A DNA stretch of 64,000 bases from Diabrotica undecimpunctata (Eukaryota; Arthropoda; Insecta; Coleoptera; Chrysomelidae). The stretch spans positions 125,811,461 to 125,875,460 of the forward strand of contig NC_092803.1 of NCBI RefSeq assembly GCF_040954645.1, given 5' to 3'. This document shows positions 1 to 12,513 of the stretch, one piece after another. Below the pieces are notes generated by a model, which saw only the letters and a list, made by a program, of their open reading frames with translations, had not been told where the DNA came from and did not search any database. The position numbers and the translations under genes are program-made. Numbering within the stretch: position 1 is the first letter of the stretch; every line of letters begins with the position of its first letter.

Positions 1-1010
1 AATGCTTTTGCAAATGCCTTGCCTACGAGTTCAGCTACGTCATACAAGCTTATAGGACGTCCAGTATGGGTCATCATTTACTCATTAGCTATGGTCTTGT
101 AGTAGGTTTTGTACGGTCCAAAAACAGTCCTGTCAAGAGGTTGAATTCTGTGCGAGGTGTGTGGCGGCAACGTTAATAGCACAATATTATTTTCCTTCGC
201 CAAAACAATCACGGAAACTGCAATATGGGACTGGTGATTATCCAGTATTAATACCACTTTTTCTTGCTCTCCTGATCCTGATAGATTTGCGCCTCCAATT
301 GACCCCGGTGGTGCGCCATGTAACATGTGGTCCTTGAAAAACACGCGAGGGGATATCAACATGAGCGGCACATGGTTACCGATGGTATTAGCCGCAGCAA
401 CAAAGTTGTCATATTACCCAGTTGCTTTACACCTTTTAAGGCTATTATCTTAGGTGGGGCATGGACTGAAGAATTCCCGGTTTCATCTAAATTATAGATA
501 TTGATAGGGGAAAACTTATAGCGTGACATTACTGTTTTAAGATTATTGAAAAAAGCTTGGATATTTTCTTCGTTAAAACTGGTGGACCTTGCCAGGCTTG
601 TAGCCTCGGGTTTCCATAACGACAATGATGGATGCCGATTCATGAAGTGTCTTAGCCATTCTTTGCCTGTAGTTGCACTTGAAGTCCAATTGTCTGGTGT
701 TTTATCTTGTTTTCACGTGAGTATTGAAATGCTAAGATTCTTGCATCTTTTTTTGTGAGTCCATAATGAAGCGACGCTGCCTTTGTCAAGTACTATTCCA
801 ACTGTGACTCTTGTTCAAGTGAAAATACTTTTTTAACATCGTTGTTTGCGTTGTATTTGAATGTAGGACGTTCGGAGTTTACATAAATTCGAATATGATT
901 AGACAAGTTTGATCGACAAATATCATATTTTTTGTCAGCTTGTCGAACCGGAATCTTATTTTCGAGGACGTCTTCGACAGCTTTCTGCAAAGCACCTACA
1001 TCCACTTTGT
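1..1010 (-). pseudogene. pogo/Tigger (jerky/CENP-B-like) transposase, broken, runs off window edge
   Basis: Minus-strand reading. The N-terminal part near 800-1005 resembles a Psq-type helix-turn-helix (residues DVGALQKAVEDVLENKIPVR). The middle (356-643) holds the first DDE_1 acidic motif, NLDETG. The part at 78-371 holds the second, LILDNHQSH, followed by HTSHRIQPLDRTVFGPYK, which is the usual block between the second and third catalytic sites of pogo/Tigger and jerky-like proteins. These pieces lie in different frames or are split by stops, so the gene is dead. The C-terminus would continue left of base 1. Family knowledge: such transposases cut at TA sites; some have been domesticated, but the breaks here argue against a functional host gene. 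Confidence 0.8.
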
Positions 1011-1289
1011 CTCTTTTTATTCCACTTTTGCTTCTAGTTTGGCTATTCCACTAGTATATAATATAGTTTAGAGTTATATTAGCCGAGTGCAGTGAGGTTA
1101 ATAAATCACATGAGCGATAAAAATTACCTTCATGCCGCGGTACATATTAAAGCAAAGAGACCACTGAGCTTCCTCTAATTTGAAAATTATTTATTGCCTA
1201 TGCATTAAAAACACACGTCAGTGCCGATTTCGCCTTACTCTAGTGTCTACTTCCAGTGAAATTACAGATAAATTAGGAAAAGTAAAATG

Positions 1290-1735
1290 TTTGGTCTTAT
1301 TGTACCTTTGGCCATTGCCAGTTGTACCTCTAGCCAGGCCAAAGGTACAACAAACGTTATGTCCCAAGGTACAACAATGTTTACGACTACCAAAACACAT
1401 TAATTTTTTAAGGTTATGTAAACTTTATAGATTGGTGAACAAAAGTTTTAAATAGCAAACATAGCATATTTCTTACCTGGGAAATTATAGATGAAACCAG
1501 CCACAACTTTGTAACACACCGATTCTTTATGTTCTCGATAATTATTTACTTTTAACAAAAATTCACAAGCCTGACTAAAATCCAAAGTCTTTATATTTAT
1601 GAAGCAAAACTATTTTACCGACCTCACGTTGTCAATAGGAGAACGATAAAGCAAAAATTCTTTGCATCCAACACGGAGAAAACAACAATTTCAACGACAG
1701 TGTCCAGAGGTACAAGCTCCCAAAGGTACAACACT
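1290..1735. repeat. Cluster of GGTACAA motifs in both orientations
   Basis: Six copies of GGTACAA or its complement lie at 1300-1306, 1322-1328, 1344-1350, 1368-1374, 1709-1715 and 1725-1731. Two of them form a perfect 14-bp inverted repeat (1300-1313 with 1337-1350, core TGTACCTTTGGCC). A stretch reading GGTACAACA...TTATGTCCC resembles the subterminal motif of the DNA element at 56.3-59.6 kb. This looks like the end region of a DNA transposon, but no transposase reading frame was recognised next to it. Confidence 0.45.
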
Positions 1736-2494
1736 CTCCCCTACCACATGGTTTCTTCTAGTAGGATACTTAATACTTGACGTAAGTGAATCATTGTTAA
1801 ATTAAAATTAGTTATTTACGTCATTGCTATCTTATAGCATAGCTTGGAAGATGGCTTTGTAAGCTGAAAGCGCTCAGCTAGAAATTGAAACCTTTTAAAC
1901 ACTTCAAAAATACTTCCATTTTCCATCTTTTGATTTGTCATGAGTATATACAAAAAATATATCAGTCTTTTCATTTGCATTTTTATGACCAATGCCACCA
2001 GGTACCCCAAATTAAAAAAAAACTTAATTTTCGTTGATTAGAATTGGATATATTGCGACTCATGAATTCAGTTTTTGAAATTGTAAAATCGCTTCGCTTT
2101 TAAAGCCATTATCCTTAGCGCATCATCGACGGCTCATTTTTAAAGGAATCATTTTTAAATTTTTTGTTTAAACTTGAAAGTTTAATGTTTAAAATAATTC
2201 TATTTGAATTGCTTATTGTTTATAAACAAAGTCCTGGTGAATTTAAAAAAGGTTTTTTAGAAATTCGTTAAAAAATGCCAAAATAACGAACACAAAAAAA
2301 ATACCTACCTACATGTTATTGCATCTGAGTTATTTTAATTGTGTATAAGCTTAAAAATCAGAGTCCTTTTGCAAACTTGGGAGACAGCCACTTCGAAATC
2401 CATGGACGGCTCGTCATATGAACATATCGGTTTTAGATGAAATAAAACCCAATCAACGTCTCTCTAGTACAGTTTACTCTAGAATTATAAAGGT
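1736..2494. other. Unassigned AT-rich stretch
   Basis: No coding segment, RNA or repeat was recognised. A 64-codon minus-strand open stretch at 1816-2010 has no family resemblance that I can see. Confidence 0.5.
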
Positions 2495-2745
2495 TCTTTG
2501 GTCATATCCATCGAAGAGATTACAAAATGGGGTGAATGGTGGTCCAAGGAGGGCCTCATAGTCAACGCCAATGTGGAAGATCTCCACAGCGATGAGCAGA
2601 CATCACGAAAAAGCTTCTCAACAAGTAGTATACTAAGACAGTACATATAACAGATGACCGCGACCAATGGAGATGTATCATTTATCAGACTACCCGAGCT
2701 GCTGAAGCTCAATTATGAACCGATGTTTATGACTGTGTTGATGAT
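2495..2745 (+). pseudogene. Possible RTE-like LINE 3' end remnant
   Basis: Around 2650-2745 a plus-strand reading gives DRDQWRCIIYQTTRAAEAQL, resembling the C-terminal tail of insect RTE-type reverse transcriptases (pattern 'DRxxWRxxI...ATR'), followed by a short GATGATAA. The rest is too decayed to place. It could be chance similarity. Confidence 0.3.
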
Positions 2746-4300
2746 AACGGAGGTAAGGGCCATGCAGATAAAGTGGTGTTGAATTAACTAAAAGAAAAAA
2801 TGAATAATGGCCATAATATTTTCATAAATAATGTTTATAATAGTTTTGTACTGGCAAGAAAATTATTAGAAAAAAGTAATTACAGCACCGACACTCTACG
2901 AATGAACTAACAAGCTTCTACGGAAATAGGTTATAAGTCGGCCGAACGAAGAATCACGGCTGACAGATATACGCAGATGACTTGGAAGGACGTCACCAGA
3001 CATTTTCAAATTAAAATTCAACCATCATAATTTGAATTATTCAAATAAATAATCCACATATTCCCAACTGGATTGTTATTCTACTTATGAGGATGGTGTT
3101 ACAAACAGGTAAATTTTTCTTTTCGTTTTTAGAATTTCTATATTCTTTTAGAATATTTTAGAAGTGTAGTGTAAATGGTCCGTTAGCTAGTAGCAAAAAC
3201 AGGTTATTTTTTTAACTTATAGCTTCATGCATCTTTTATATTAAAATAAATTCTCATTAGGCAGCATCTTCTTCGAGTCATAAAAACTCTGCAAAAAGTA
3301 ATTAATTGCCTTAATGCATTTTTAAAATGAGAAGGTAGCCAGAACAGTGCGCTCTTTTGACAAGCATCACGAAATATACAAAGGCAATAAAAGTCTTAAT
3401 TTAAAAAAGGGGAAACGTCTCACAACTCACTCGCCTAATGAGGAAAGTTAGTTCGAAAAATAAAAGACGACAAAAGAGAAGGAGATGAAGAAAAAACGTG
3501 AGAATTACTTCATCCCCGTCTTATGCAGATTTTAGGCGTGAACTTTAATTACGTCGGAATCGTCGAGATATTCTGGATATTTCTGACCGTTCCAGGATTT
3601 AGGGGAAGTCCCAGACGGTCCTTGCTTTTCTTGTTCAATTTTTAAAACGGTTTTCTCAGAGGTCTATCGGGCTTTTGACCTTTTTGCATTTCGTTAAATT
3701 TATTTTAGAAGTTTTATGCCAGGAAGTAAAACAAAAACGACTTCCGTAATCCGAATAACTTGATTAACTTTTTTTGGCGTTACACATCGACTTTCGTTGG
3801 CACTTTAGCTTTGTTGTGCAGAAGCTATATTTTTATTAGTATAATTTTTCAATTTTTATATAAACTCATTCCCAAAATAGACTAAAATTATTTTTATAAA
3901 TAGAGAAAGGTCTCTTTTTTTGCAGATTATTTACCAAAAATTTATAAAAAAATTCTATTAATAACTATTATAATTAATTAATTAACTATTAACATTCAGA
4001 TGTCAGTAAAGTGGGCGTTTGCAATTCGGAGATTTCCTTGTTACATGATGTCCCTATTAAATCAGTGCGAGTTTCGCAATAAAAGGTATAACCTGTTATT
4101 GTTTTAAAATAATTTTTCTCTTAGCAGTGCTTAGATTTTTTATAAGTTGTTTAAAAGTAGTTTGCTGATTCCAAGTTGCAATATAATAAGCAGCACGGTT
4201 TTTGAATTGAAACGTTTCAAGTGCCGTAAAGTTTTATTTTTCATTAAAGAGATTTTTGCCATCACAATATCGTAAATATAATTTTTTTTAAGATTTTATT
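2746..4300. other. Unassigned AT-rich stretch
   Basis: I see no gene, hairpin or recognised repeat in this 1.5 kb. Poly-A and poly-T runs are frequent. Confidence 0.5.
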
Positions 4301-4369
4301 TGGCCCAATAGAGAGAAAAAACATCAAAGACAATCAATTTCGTTGGAAACAAAAAAATTTAAATTTTAG

Positions 4370-5520
4370 ATCGCTTAGAAAAAGGAGAAAGATTTACGGC
4401 AAATTGGAAAATATTTTAGTACAGACGAATCAACTGAAGAGCAATTAAGAAGAATGAAGTTGCTATAAGAAAATCTATAATTTCTAGTACAAAATTAAGC
4501 ACCAAATTTGTATCTTACTCAAGGGATGTATTATTAGAAAGAACAGAAAGAGCCATCGTAATTTGGAAAAACTCTTGACTTTTATGGGCTAATAAAACAG
4601 TCAGAGCCACCAACTTCAACTTCCCAAGCTGGTAAAAAATTTTTAGCTAGCAAAAGATGATTAACCGAGTTTATAAAAAGAAATGCACTTTACAATATCA
4701 ATATTACAGAAGAGCTACAGCAGATGAACCAGCAGCAAAAATATTTCCACAGGAGCTACCGAAAATTATTGAAGATAGGGACTATTGTGCCGATAAAGTA
4801 TTTAAGGCTGATGAAACGGGACTGTATTGGAAAAAATGCCAGTGCATTGGGTGGCTATCAAGAAAGTCCGGGTGATAACAGCTATTTTTACAGAATAGTT
4901 CAATAACTGTTTCGTGCCAGAAGTAGTATGAAGGAAAAATCTCTCGACTTTAAATTTTTATTAATTATTGACAATGCAGCAGGTCATCCACACTTAGAAC
5001 ATCCAAACGTTTAAAAAGTATTTCTTTCGAACAATACAACAATCCTTCTAAGCAATTTTCTATTTTTCATTGTTAGATTCATATTGCATCTACTTCCGCT
5101 CAAATAAGACCAAGAACTTTAAATGTCTGTTGGAAAAAGGTTTGGCCAGCTTGTGTAACAAGCAATGCAATCATTCAAACATTGACACTATCAAATAAAA
5201 TATTTAATTTGGCACATAAAATAAGCGGAGATGGTTTTAATACTTTCAGCCACGATGATATACCTAGATGAATTGCTTGTAGATGATGCATTTAGTTTAT
5301 ATGATAATTGATCAAACTTTAGATCTAACTTTAGACGGCGTCCTGAGTCAAGAAGATGATAATGATGAGGAAAAAAACCAACTCTCCTCACTGCCAAATT
5401 AAATCGAGGTCTTTGCAGTAAATTAGAAAATCATTTTGTTATTAATGACCCCAATTCTGAACGAACCTTTAAATTACAACGTGAGTTTCAGAACTGCATG
5501 TTAGGATATCGTGAGCTGAG
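4370..5520 (+). pseudogene. Second pogo/Tigger (jerky-like) transposase remnant
   Basis: The best-preserved part (4657-4875) reads RRATADEPAAKIFPQELPKI and then KVFKADETGLYWKKC. The order 'A-D-x-x-A-A ... F-N/K-A-D-E-T-G-L-x-W-K' is the CENP-B/Tc5-type HTH end followed by the first DDE_1 aspartate of jerky/Tigger-type transposases. Downstream, shifting frames give CFVPEVV and a decayed 'LTMQQVIHT' (expected second-aspartate region). Multiple stops and frameshifts make it a pseudogene. It is divergent from the 1-1010 copy and on the other strand, so it is a separate insertion. Confidence 0.7.
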
Positions 5521-5574
5521 TTTAATAATCAAATATATACAAATAACAGTGCACGACTTATGGGTATCTTTTAA

Positions 5575-6560
5575 GCCCAGTACTATCACATATTTTTATG
5601 GATCATCTAGAAACAAAGATTTCAAAACATCCCGTATTCAAACAGTTTTTATATTGGTATACATACGTGGACGATATACTGGTATGCATATTTAATTTAT
5701 AATAGAAACAGAACAGAATCAATCCATAAATTTTCCAAATTTAAACATTATTAGACTAAAAAACGAACAAGTTTTCCGTATTTCATAACCCTACCCATAC
5801 TGACACGACTATATACAATTCATCAACCCATCCTACACATTATAAATTGGCAGCCTATCATAGCATGTTACACAGATGAACAAAAATCCCCATGCCACAA
5901 AACATATTCGAGGCAGAATTTAATATAATTAGACAAATATCACTAAACAGTGGCTACAACGAACAGACAAACAAACAAATTTTAAACCAGAAACTTCATA
6001 AGAAAACCCTGAAATTAGTCATTTTACCAACAGAGAACAAACCCAGTAGTTTCTGCTTGATAACATATACAGGCAAGATATCATCCAAAAATAGCTAAAT
6101 ATAAAAAATAGCATAAAAAAGATAAAAATAACGTCTATTAAGAACAACAAAAGCTTAAAGAAAAAGTACTTACACACTGGTATATACAAACTTATATGTA
6201 GCGACTGCCAAAAATGTACATTGGTCAGACGGGTAGAACCTTAAACAAACGGATAGAAGAGCATAAAAGGGCTTTCAATGACAGAAAAATAGATTGTACT
6301 TATGCACTTCATCTTCGAGATCACAATCATTCTTTTAGTAACCAATTTAAAATTCTTCACATCCAAAAGAAAAGTTTAAAGCTATCATTATTAGAATCTA
6401 TGAACATTAACGAATTAAAAATACAGATATAATTCTGAATGACCAACTTGGGACAAACAGTTCTCCCCTCCTCAACTTATTTATTAAAAAGGCTATAAAG
6501 TGTTACACGCTCATATGAGAAAGACACTCTGTCGAAACAGCTGTAGTAATTGTAAATTAT
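5575..6560 (+). pseudogene. Penelope-like element: RT end and GIY-YIG endonuclease
   Basis: In one frame around 5580-5700 the sequence reads FKQFLYWYTYVDDILVCIF, the catalytic YVDD block of a Penelope-type reverse transcriptase. Downstream frames continue through QNIFEAEFNIIRQISLNSGY into a GIY-YIG domain at 6214-6430: YIGQTGRTLNKRIEEHKRAF, then HLRDHNHSF and LLESMNINEL, with a short further piece (ILNDQLGTNSSPLLNLF) in the next frame. The order RT then GIY-YIG is characteristic of Penelope elements (reverse transcription plus target nicking). Several frameshifts and stops separate the blocks, and the 5' two thirds of the RT is missing. A second Penelope remnant lies at 44.5-47.5 kb on the other strand. 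Confidence 0.8.
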
Positions 6561-6718
6561 AATAAAATTTGTGGAAGTGTTAAAAACATGGCAGAATATT
6601 CCAACAAGAGCATTTCTCGTTATTTCTTATTTCCGAAAACTTTAACTAAATTTAAGAAACTGTTTGTACATAAAACTTTGCAATAAACCATCTAGTGAAC
6701 AAAATAACTAGCATTACA

Positions 6719-6850
6719 TAATGACGGTATTAGATATTTGTTTCGATACAGGGCAGCGACAAGCCGCTTATACGTATTTCGACCTCTATAGGTCTCATCA
6801 AAGCGGTATATGCCACTGCTTTGAATCGAAACAAAATTTATTCCGTCGTA
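6719..6850. repeat. Imperfect hairpin repeat, copy 1
   Basis: Arms start with GACGGTATTAGATATTTGTT and end with the complementary ACAAAATTTATTCCGTC. The loop holds CGTATTTCGACCTCTATAGG. The same repeat occurs at 53,202-53,360, where the arms are perfect. Copy 1 is the more decayed one. Confidence 0.7.
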
Positions 6851-6924
6851 GGCCAATAATTATCGAAATAACTATTTACAAACGTAACAACGCCATCTAA
6901 TAAATCTAATAACAACAAAAGAAA

Positions 6925-7090
6925 TCATACGATTTCCTACCTGGCGAAAATAAATTCAAATTTTTACCACTGTGCCTTCTACAACTTGCAAAGCAAACAG
7001 CTTGATGAATTACTCGGCAAGGGAATCTAAAATTTGCATTTCACCTGCCGTTCATCACGGTCAAAATTCGTAGTGAATTCAGTTTCTGAT
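6925..7090 (+). repeat. Repeat module shared with 53.4-53.6 kb
   Basis: The segment from GATTTCCTACCTGGCGAAAA to CGTAGTGAATTCAGTTTCTG recurs in reverse complement at about 53,385-53,570. At both places it lies beside the hairpin repeat, so hairpin and module are probably parts of one repeat family. Confidence 0.65.
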
Positions 7091-7579
7091 ACTCCAAAAA
7101 GAGTACGAAATATTATTAAAAAAATAATAACCCTTTCATGTAGGAAAAAAAAATAAAAACCGAAAAATTTGAAAATTTTGTTTATATAGGTACGTTGTAA
7201 GCAACATTTACAAAGAGGTCGTAGTACAATTAATTACGAGAAACTTAACAAAACGAACCGAGAAAAATCAGAAAAAATGTAGCCTCACTCATCGGGAAAC
7301 TATGGAATCGTCTGGCTATAAGCCATACTTCGAAAGATCAGCAACGACATCTGCTATAAAAAAAGATGATAGGCGGTACAATAGACTAGTGCGATGATTC
7401 ATACTATGTTTTCTGTATTTTTAAAACTTAAATAATATTTTTAAAATTGACTAAAGTAATTTTATTATTTATTTATTATTTATATTCTAAACAAATTAAA
7501 CTATATTAAAATAATACAATAAATGTTCGCTCCTAACGTCACCTGATAACGTATTAACAAACCATACCTTGTTTACTTC

Positions 7580-9740
7580 GTACTACGTATTTAGTCTAGG
7601 CATCAGAGATTTGACCCCTAAAAATCAATTTTGTGACCTAAAAAAGTTTACTCCGGGCTTTCCCCTAAAATTCACTTGGTCGAGATATAAAAACTCAAAA
7701 AAATCGATTTACCAAGAACCTGTATACCATAGAAAAAAATGTTTCAAATAAAAAATGTGGCTGACATAATTTTGAATAAAAATGTTAACACTTTTTCTGT
7801 AGAATGAACCGTGCCCTCAAAAACAACGCTTGAAGCGACCGCGATTTTGAATGTCAGTTGCGTGCGCAAAATCAATGTTAAAAAATATGTGTATCAAGTC
7901 GACGGTAAAAATTCGATATCTTTTGATCAGTGTATACTATTGACAAAAGTCAAAATACGTTTTAAAAACGAAGAGCGCAACTTTGTTGTGCAACTTTTGT
8001 GTTTTGTCGAAAATAAAGTGAGTTTCTATAAATCTGTTCAATAAATAAATGTTGCGCGATTTTTGCCATTTTTTACAATTCTCGTGAGATCAATAAAAGT
8101 TATTGCCTTAATTAACCCGTCATAGTAAAATTTCGATTTTTAGAGGACAATCTTCAAAATCTATAACATGAAATTTAAATTTTGACTTGTGGCAACGCAT
8201 ATGAGGCATTTGAAATTTGACTAGAAAACGCAGTATTTAAACTTTTACATTACAAACGATCGCACGTCACGGAAAACGCCTTAAAGAATATGATTTTGAG
8301 TGTAATTTGTAGAATTATTTGAGTAGTTTTGAAAAATGTACTAATGTAATTAAAAAAGAGCAGTTTTAAATGTTTTGATCGTTTGTAATGTGAAAGTTTA
8401 AATTTAGCGTTTTTTAAGCATCCTCACATTTATTTGAAAAAAATCAAATTAAATTTCATGTTATAGGTTTCAAAGATTAGGTTCTAGTTATCGAAACTCC
8501 ATAGTGACCGGTAAATAAAAGGGATAAATTGAATTGATCTTATGAGAATCATAAAAATTTTAAAAATCGCAAAAAAGTTTATTTATTTAACGCCTTTATA
8601 AAAACTTTATTTATTTGCGGCGAAATACAAAAATTGCGTACAAAAGCTGCACTATTTACCTTTAAAATACATCTTGATTTTTGTCGATAGGACACTTCGA
8701 CAAAATCCACTAGAGTCAAAAGATATCGAATTTTTACCGTCGAGCTGATACAAATTTTATTGAATATTGATGTCTCGCCCGTAACTGACAATAAAAATTT
8801 CCGATTGCTTCAAGCGTTGTTTTTGAGAAGAGAACAGTTCATTCTACATAAAAAATGGTTATTAAAGCTGATACTCTATCTAAGGAAGCAGTGCAGAATG
8901 GAGTCTTTTGCAATATTTATACAGTAAGGGATATTACTCAATAAAAAATAAAATAAGGCTGAAATAGGAACAGCAATGGGAGAATATTGCTGAAAACTAG
9001 TAAAATACATATTTCCAGATACACCCCACTACAAATTCTTCTTGGCAAGTGTATTTCGCTTAAAAACGAATCATGGTCGATTCCCGTCACATTTATTTAA
9101 GCTTAATATTACCGGCACCATCCTGCAATTGTGATATAAGTTCTTACGGAGATCTTAACCATAATTTCTTTGGATGCAACAAATATTTAGAAAAATCTAA
9201 CAAATTCAAACTCTTATTGAAATAAAAAATTTGCTTCCGTTAGGTCAATCGCACATTTTGGCAACTGCTAATAGAGAAAGCTTAGAATTGCTAATAAATT
9301 TTATTAAAGATGTAAAAGTAGAAATATAAATTAGTATAACTTTAGTGATTTAGACGTATATCTAGAAAAGAGTAACAAACAAGAATAAAAAAAATATCTT
9401 TAAACATAAATGAAACATTCTGTGGCTGATGGACTTGTTTCCGTGCCATATCTTTCACACTCTCAACATTTTTGTTCATAATTATCTTAGCTACATTTTT
9501 TTTAAACATTTTTTTTTTTCTATGGCGTACACATTCTTGGTAAATCGATTTTTTTTTCGTTTCCCCCCTTTATGAGGGGGGTTTTAGGAGAAAGCTCGAG
9601 GGTAAAAGCAGTAAACTTCTTTGCGTCTTTTTTGGCATCCTAAAATTGACATTTTCAGCAAAATTCAGTTTGTTCAATTCAGTTTTTAATTTAAACCTGC
9701 TTAGAAAAAATATATGATGACTAGAAACAAATTGATCGAG
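7580..9740. mobile_element. Foldback (long inverted-repeat) element, copy 1
   Basis: The left arm (about 7,580-8,261) and right arm (8,377 to about 9,740) are reverse complements around a centre near 8,319. The inner match is 8242-8261 with 8377-8396 (ACATTACAAACGATC). Outer matching blocks include ATCGATTTACCAAGAA (7.70 kb, 9.55 kb), ACAACGCTTGAAGCGA (7.83 kb, 8.81 kb) and GACGGTAAAAATTCGATATC (7.90 kb, 8.73 kb). The right arm is about 600 bp longer because a LINE fragment is inserted at 8,862 to about 9,460. No transposase was found inside. The same arms recur at 27.4-32.4 kb. Exact ends and TSD were not resolved. Confidence 0.75.
8862..9345 (+). pseudogene. I-group LINE fragment: RNase H end and C-terminal zinc-knuckle region
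   Basis: Plus-strand frames give ADTLSKEAVQNGVFCNI (end of an RNase H domain), then YTPLQILLGK and, in another frame, FPSHLFKLNI followed by DLNHNFFGCNKY. The last parts match the order seen at 44.97-45.52 kb (YPAHLFKINI, DLNHIFFECQKY), so both belong to one LINE family. A-rich sequence follows at 9,370-9,410. It is inserted in the right arm of the foldback element, interrupting it. Stops and frameshifts show it is dead. Confidence 0.65.
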
Positions 9741-9989
9741 AGTAGTGAATCGATGAAAGGACCGCTATTTTGTAACGCTATGAGTGATGCCTTCTCCTCA
9801 TGGAGATAGTTCCGAGATGCTCGTCTCAGCATTTTATTATAGAACAGAAAGTAAAAATTAACTACATTTTGATTCATTAAAGTTATTTTAAATGTTTTTA
9901 AGCTTTAAATCACAGTATTTTTGCAAACCTACGAGGTACTACGTATCGTATTTAACAATATTTAATATAAACTAAATTAAATTAAATTC

Positions 9990-10750
9990 AATTGGTCTAG
10001 ACAGCAGAGATCGCCGTACAATAAACAATATCTATTACGAACAAACTGCAGCTGTTAGAGTTGGGGATCAGTTAACAGACGACATAAAGATAAAAAGAGG
10101 TGTGCTACAGGGATGTATATTGTCCCCATTATTGTTCAATACATATTCAGAGCACATTATGAACCTAGCGCTAACGGACATAGATGATACTGTCATTTTT
10201 GCAGACAGTCTTAAATGTCTGCAGACACTTGTCTCTAGGGTGGCAGAAGTAAGTAGCAGGTTTAGGCTTGATTTTAACATAAAATAACCAAATACATGGT
10301 TATAAGCAAAAATAGGATACCACCTGGTCAATTACTAGTTAACCAACAACCTATCACACAAATCACCAACTTTTGTTATCTGGGTGCAAACTTAAATGAA
10401 CAGTGGGACCAATCGACGGAAATTAAGATAAGGATCGAGAAGGCAAGATCGAGCAAGAAGTACTACATAGAATGGGTAAAGAGCGCGAACTAGTCATAAC
10501 CATAAAACGTCGCAAACTAGAATACCTGGGCCATATAATGCGCAAATGAACAACGATACAACCTACTTCGGACCATACTTCAAGGTAAAGTGCATGGGAA
10601 AAGAGGTCCAGGACGAAGAAGAATATCCTGGCTGCATAACCTGCGAAAATGGTTTAACTTAACCACTACCGGACTTTTCAGGGCAGCAGTCAACAAAGTC
10701 AGAATAGCCATGTTAGTGTCCAACATCCGTAACGGTTAGGCACCATAAGA
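9990..10750 (+). pseudogene. RTE-like LINE, RT C-terminal half with GAA-rich tail
   Basis: Frames read in order: RRTINNIYYEQTAAVRV, GVLQGCILSPLLFNTYSEHI (RT motif 4, QGCxLSP), then a damaged catalytic block (expected YADD appears as 'IDDTVIFADS'), ITQITNFCYLGANLNEQ, RRKLEYLGHIMR and GKRGPGRRRISWLHNLRKWF. The 3' end is ATAAGAAGAAGAACA. The domain order and tail fit RTE-type LINEs of insects. It is 5' truncated, and at least three frameshifts separate the blocks. Confidence 0.8.
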
Positions 10751-11668
10751 AGAAGAACATAAACTTTTTTATTAATTAAATTATTTAATTTAATAATATG
10801 AGCTTTATTCTTCAATTTGGTGCTTTCAAAATTCATGTAGACCTAATAGTTTATACATAATAACGTTGTAGATGAAAGTTTTTTGAGATAAATTAATAGA
10901 TACATGGTTATGCTAAATATATGTAATATTTACCCTGCTTTCACGCGAAATTAAAGTTTATTTGTGTATTTTTATAAAAGTTGTTAATAATTTTTTTTAA
11001 AATTTACTTTTGAAGCTATTTTTCTAAAATAACTAAGCAACAAATTAACAAAAATAACTTTTAACAAACTCTTATTTTAAACAATTTTCTATACTGTTTT
11101 AGTAAAATTCTCTTAGCTTTCAATATAATTTACCGGTCTTTACCTTAAGTATTTAAAATCAAGTAACAATCTTACATTTTTATATATTGTTTACAAGTGA
11201 AAATTGACGATAATCATTTGCATATTTTGTTTATTATATATTGTATCACCAACTGTATCAAAAATAGCTGTTAAATAACTGTATCAAAGAGTGTCATAAA
11301 AACGGCTTTTATTTTGCTAATTTCTCTGGTCTACCGATGGACATTTTAAGTTTAATATAACTCACTGGAAACCTAAAACTGTGGGAAGATTACGTTTATA
11401 CTCCAATTAATTTCACTAAACCCGTTAAGGTGAAATATCAACACGATACATATCTAAGTACCCTACCTTATCCTAATTAGTACCTCAAAATGTACTTTAT
11501 GTTTATAAACAGTAAAATAATTGAAAACTAATAAAACAAAGCAAGTGGAAATTAACCACCACTGACTAAGAAGAAGAGGATGCAACAGAAAAGTGATATT
11601 AATGTCAAATTCTAAGGACGGCCGTGAATGCTTATGTGTACTTTTCTGTTTTAAAACGAAAACGATAT

Positions 11669-11740
<72 letters not shown>

Positions 11741-12513
11741 CATTTAATTTGTTTTCATTAATATCAAAAAAATTATAATTCACTCTAATCCACATTGTAT
11801 TTCACTCTAATTTCGTTATTAGTAGTAAGTTTTTAATTGAAATATTATAATATTATATTATATTTATAATTATAAATATCCATTTAGATCCTCATTATTT
11901 GTATAAAGCAGTAAAAACTGTAAACAAGATATAATATACACATAAACATATTATATTTTTCACTTTATTCTTAAAAAAGTACCTATGTATGCACTTATTG
12001 CATGAATTACTTATTTAATTATTCTTGTACTTACTTAAATTGTACCAGGTATGTAAAAGGTACTAAAAAAAATACGACACAACCCGACATTAACACACTA
12101 CACGGTAATTTTTACATGATAAAATTTATACAAATATTGTGGCCTAATAATGTCACAATCAAAATAATAGCTCCAGTTTGAGTTACTGTTTTGAATCGTC
12201 TTAGGACTGAGTTAATCCGACTGACTAAGAACTCATGACTAAGAACTACGAAGGATGGGTAGTGCAGTCGTTTATCACTACAGTTTTTACTTAGTTTTTT
12301 CTGCGGCTATTGATATACGGACCGGTTTAGACACTTAGTGGTTTGGAAATATAAATTCAAAATTTTTATCTTGAACTTTTTTGACTAAATATTTTAAAGA
12401 ATGTCTTAAATAAAAATTCAGCCATGTATAATTATTTAGTGTATTGGAATTTAAATTATTGCCGCAAAATGTGTACTGAAGAACTACGATTGGGTAATAT
12501 TAAACAATATATA
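10751..12513. other. Unassigned AT-rich stretch
   Basis: No coding segment recognised. It contains the (TA)n tract at 11,664-11,736 and short repeated words such as GACTAAGAACT (12.22-12.25 kb). Confidence 0.5.
11664..11736. repeat. (TA)n microsatellite
   Basis: Near-perfect TA dinucleotide run of about 70 bp. Confidence 0.95.

Noticed and set aside
1..1010. Host CENP-B or jerky orthologue
   Set aside because: Split by frameshifts and stops; many insect genomes carry such transposase relics.
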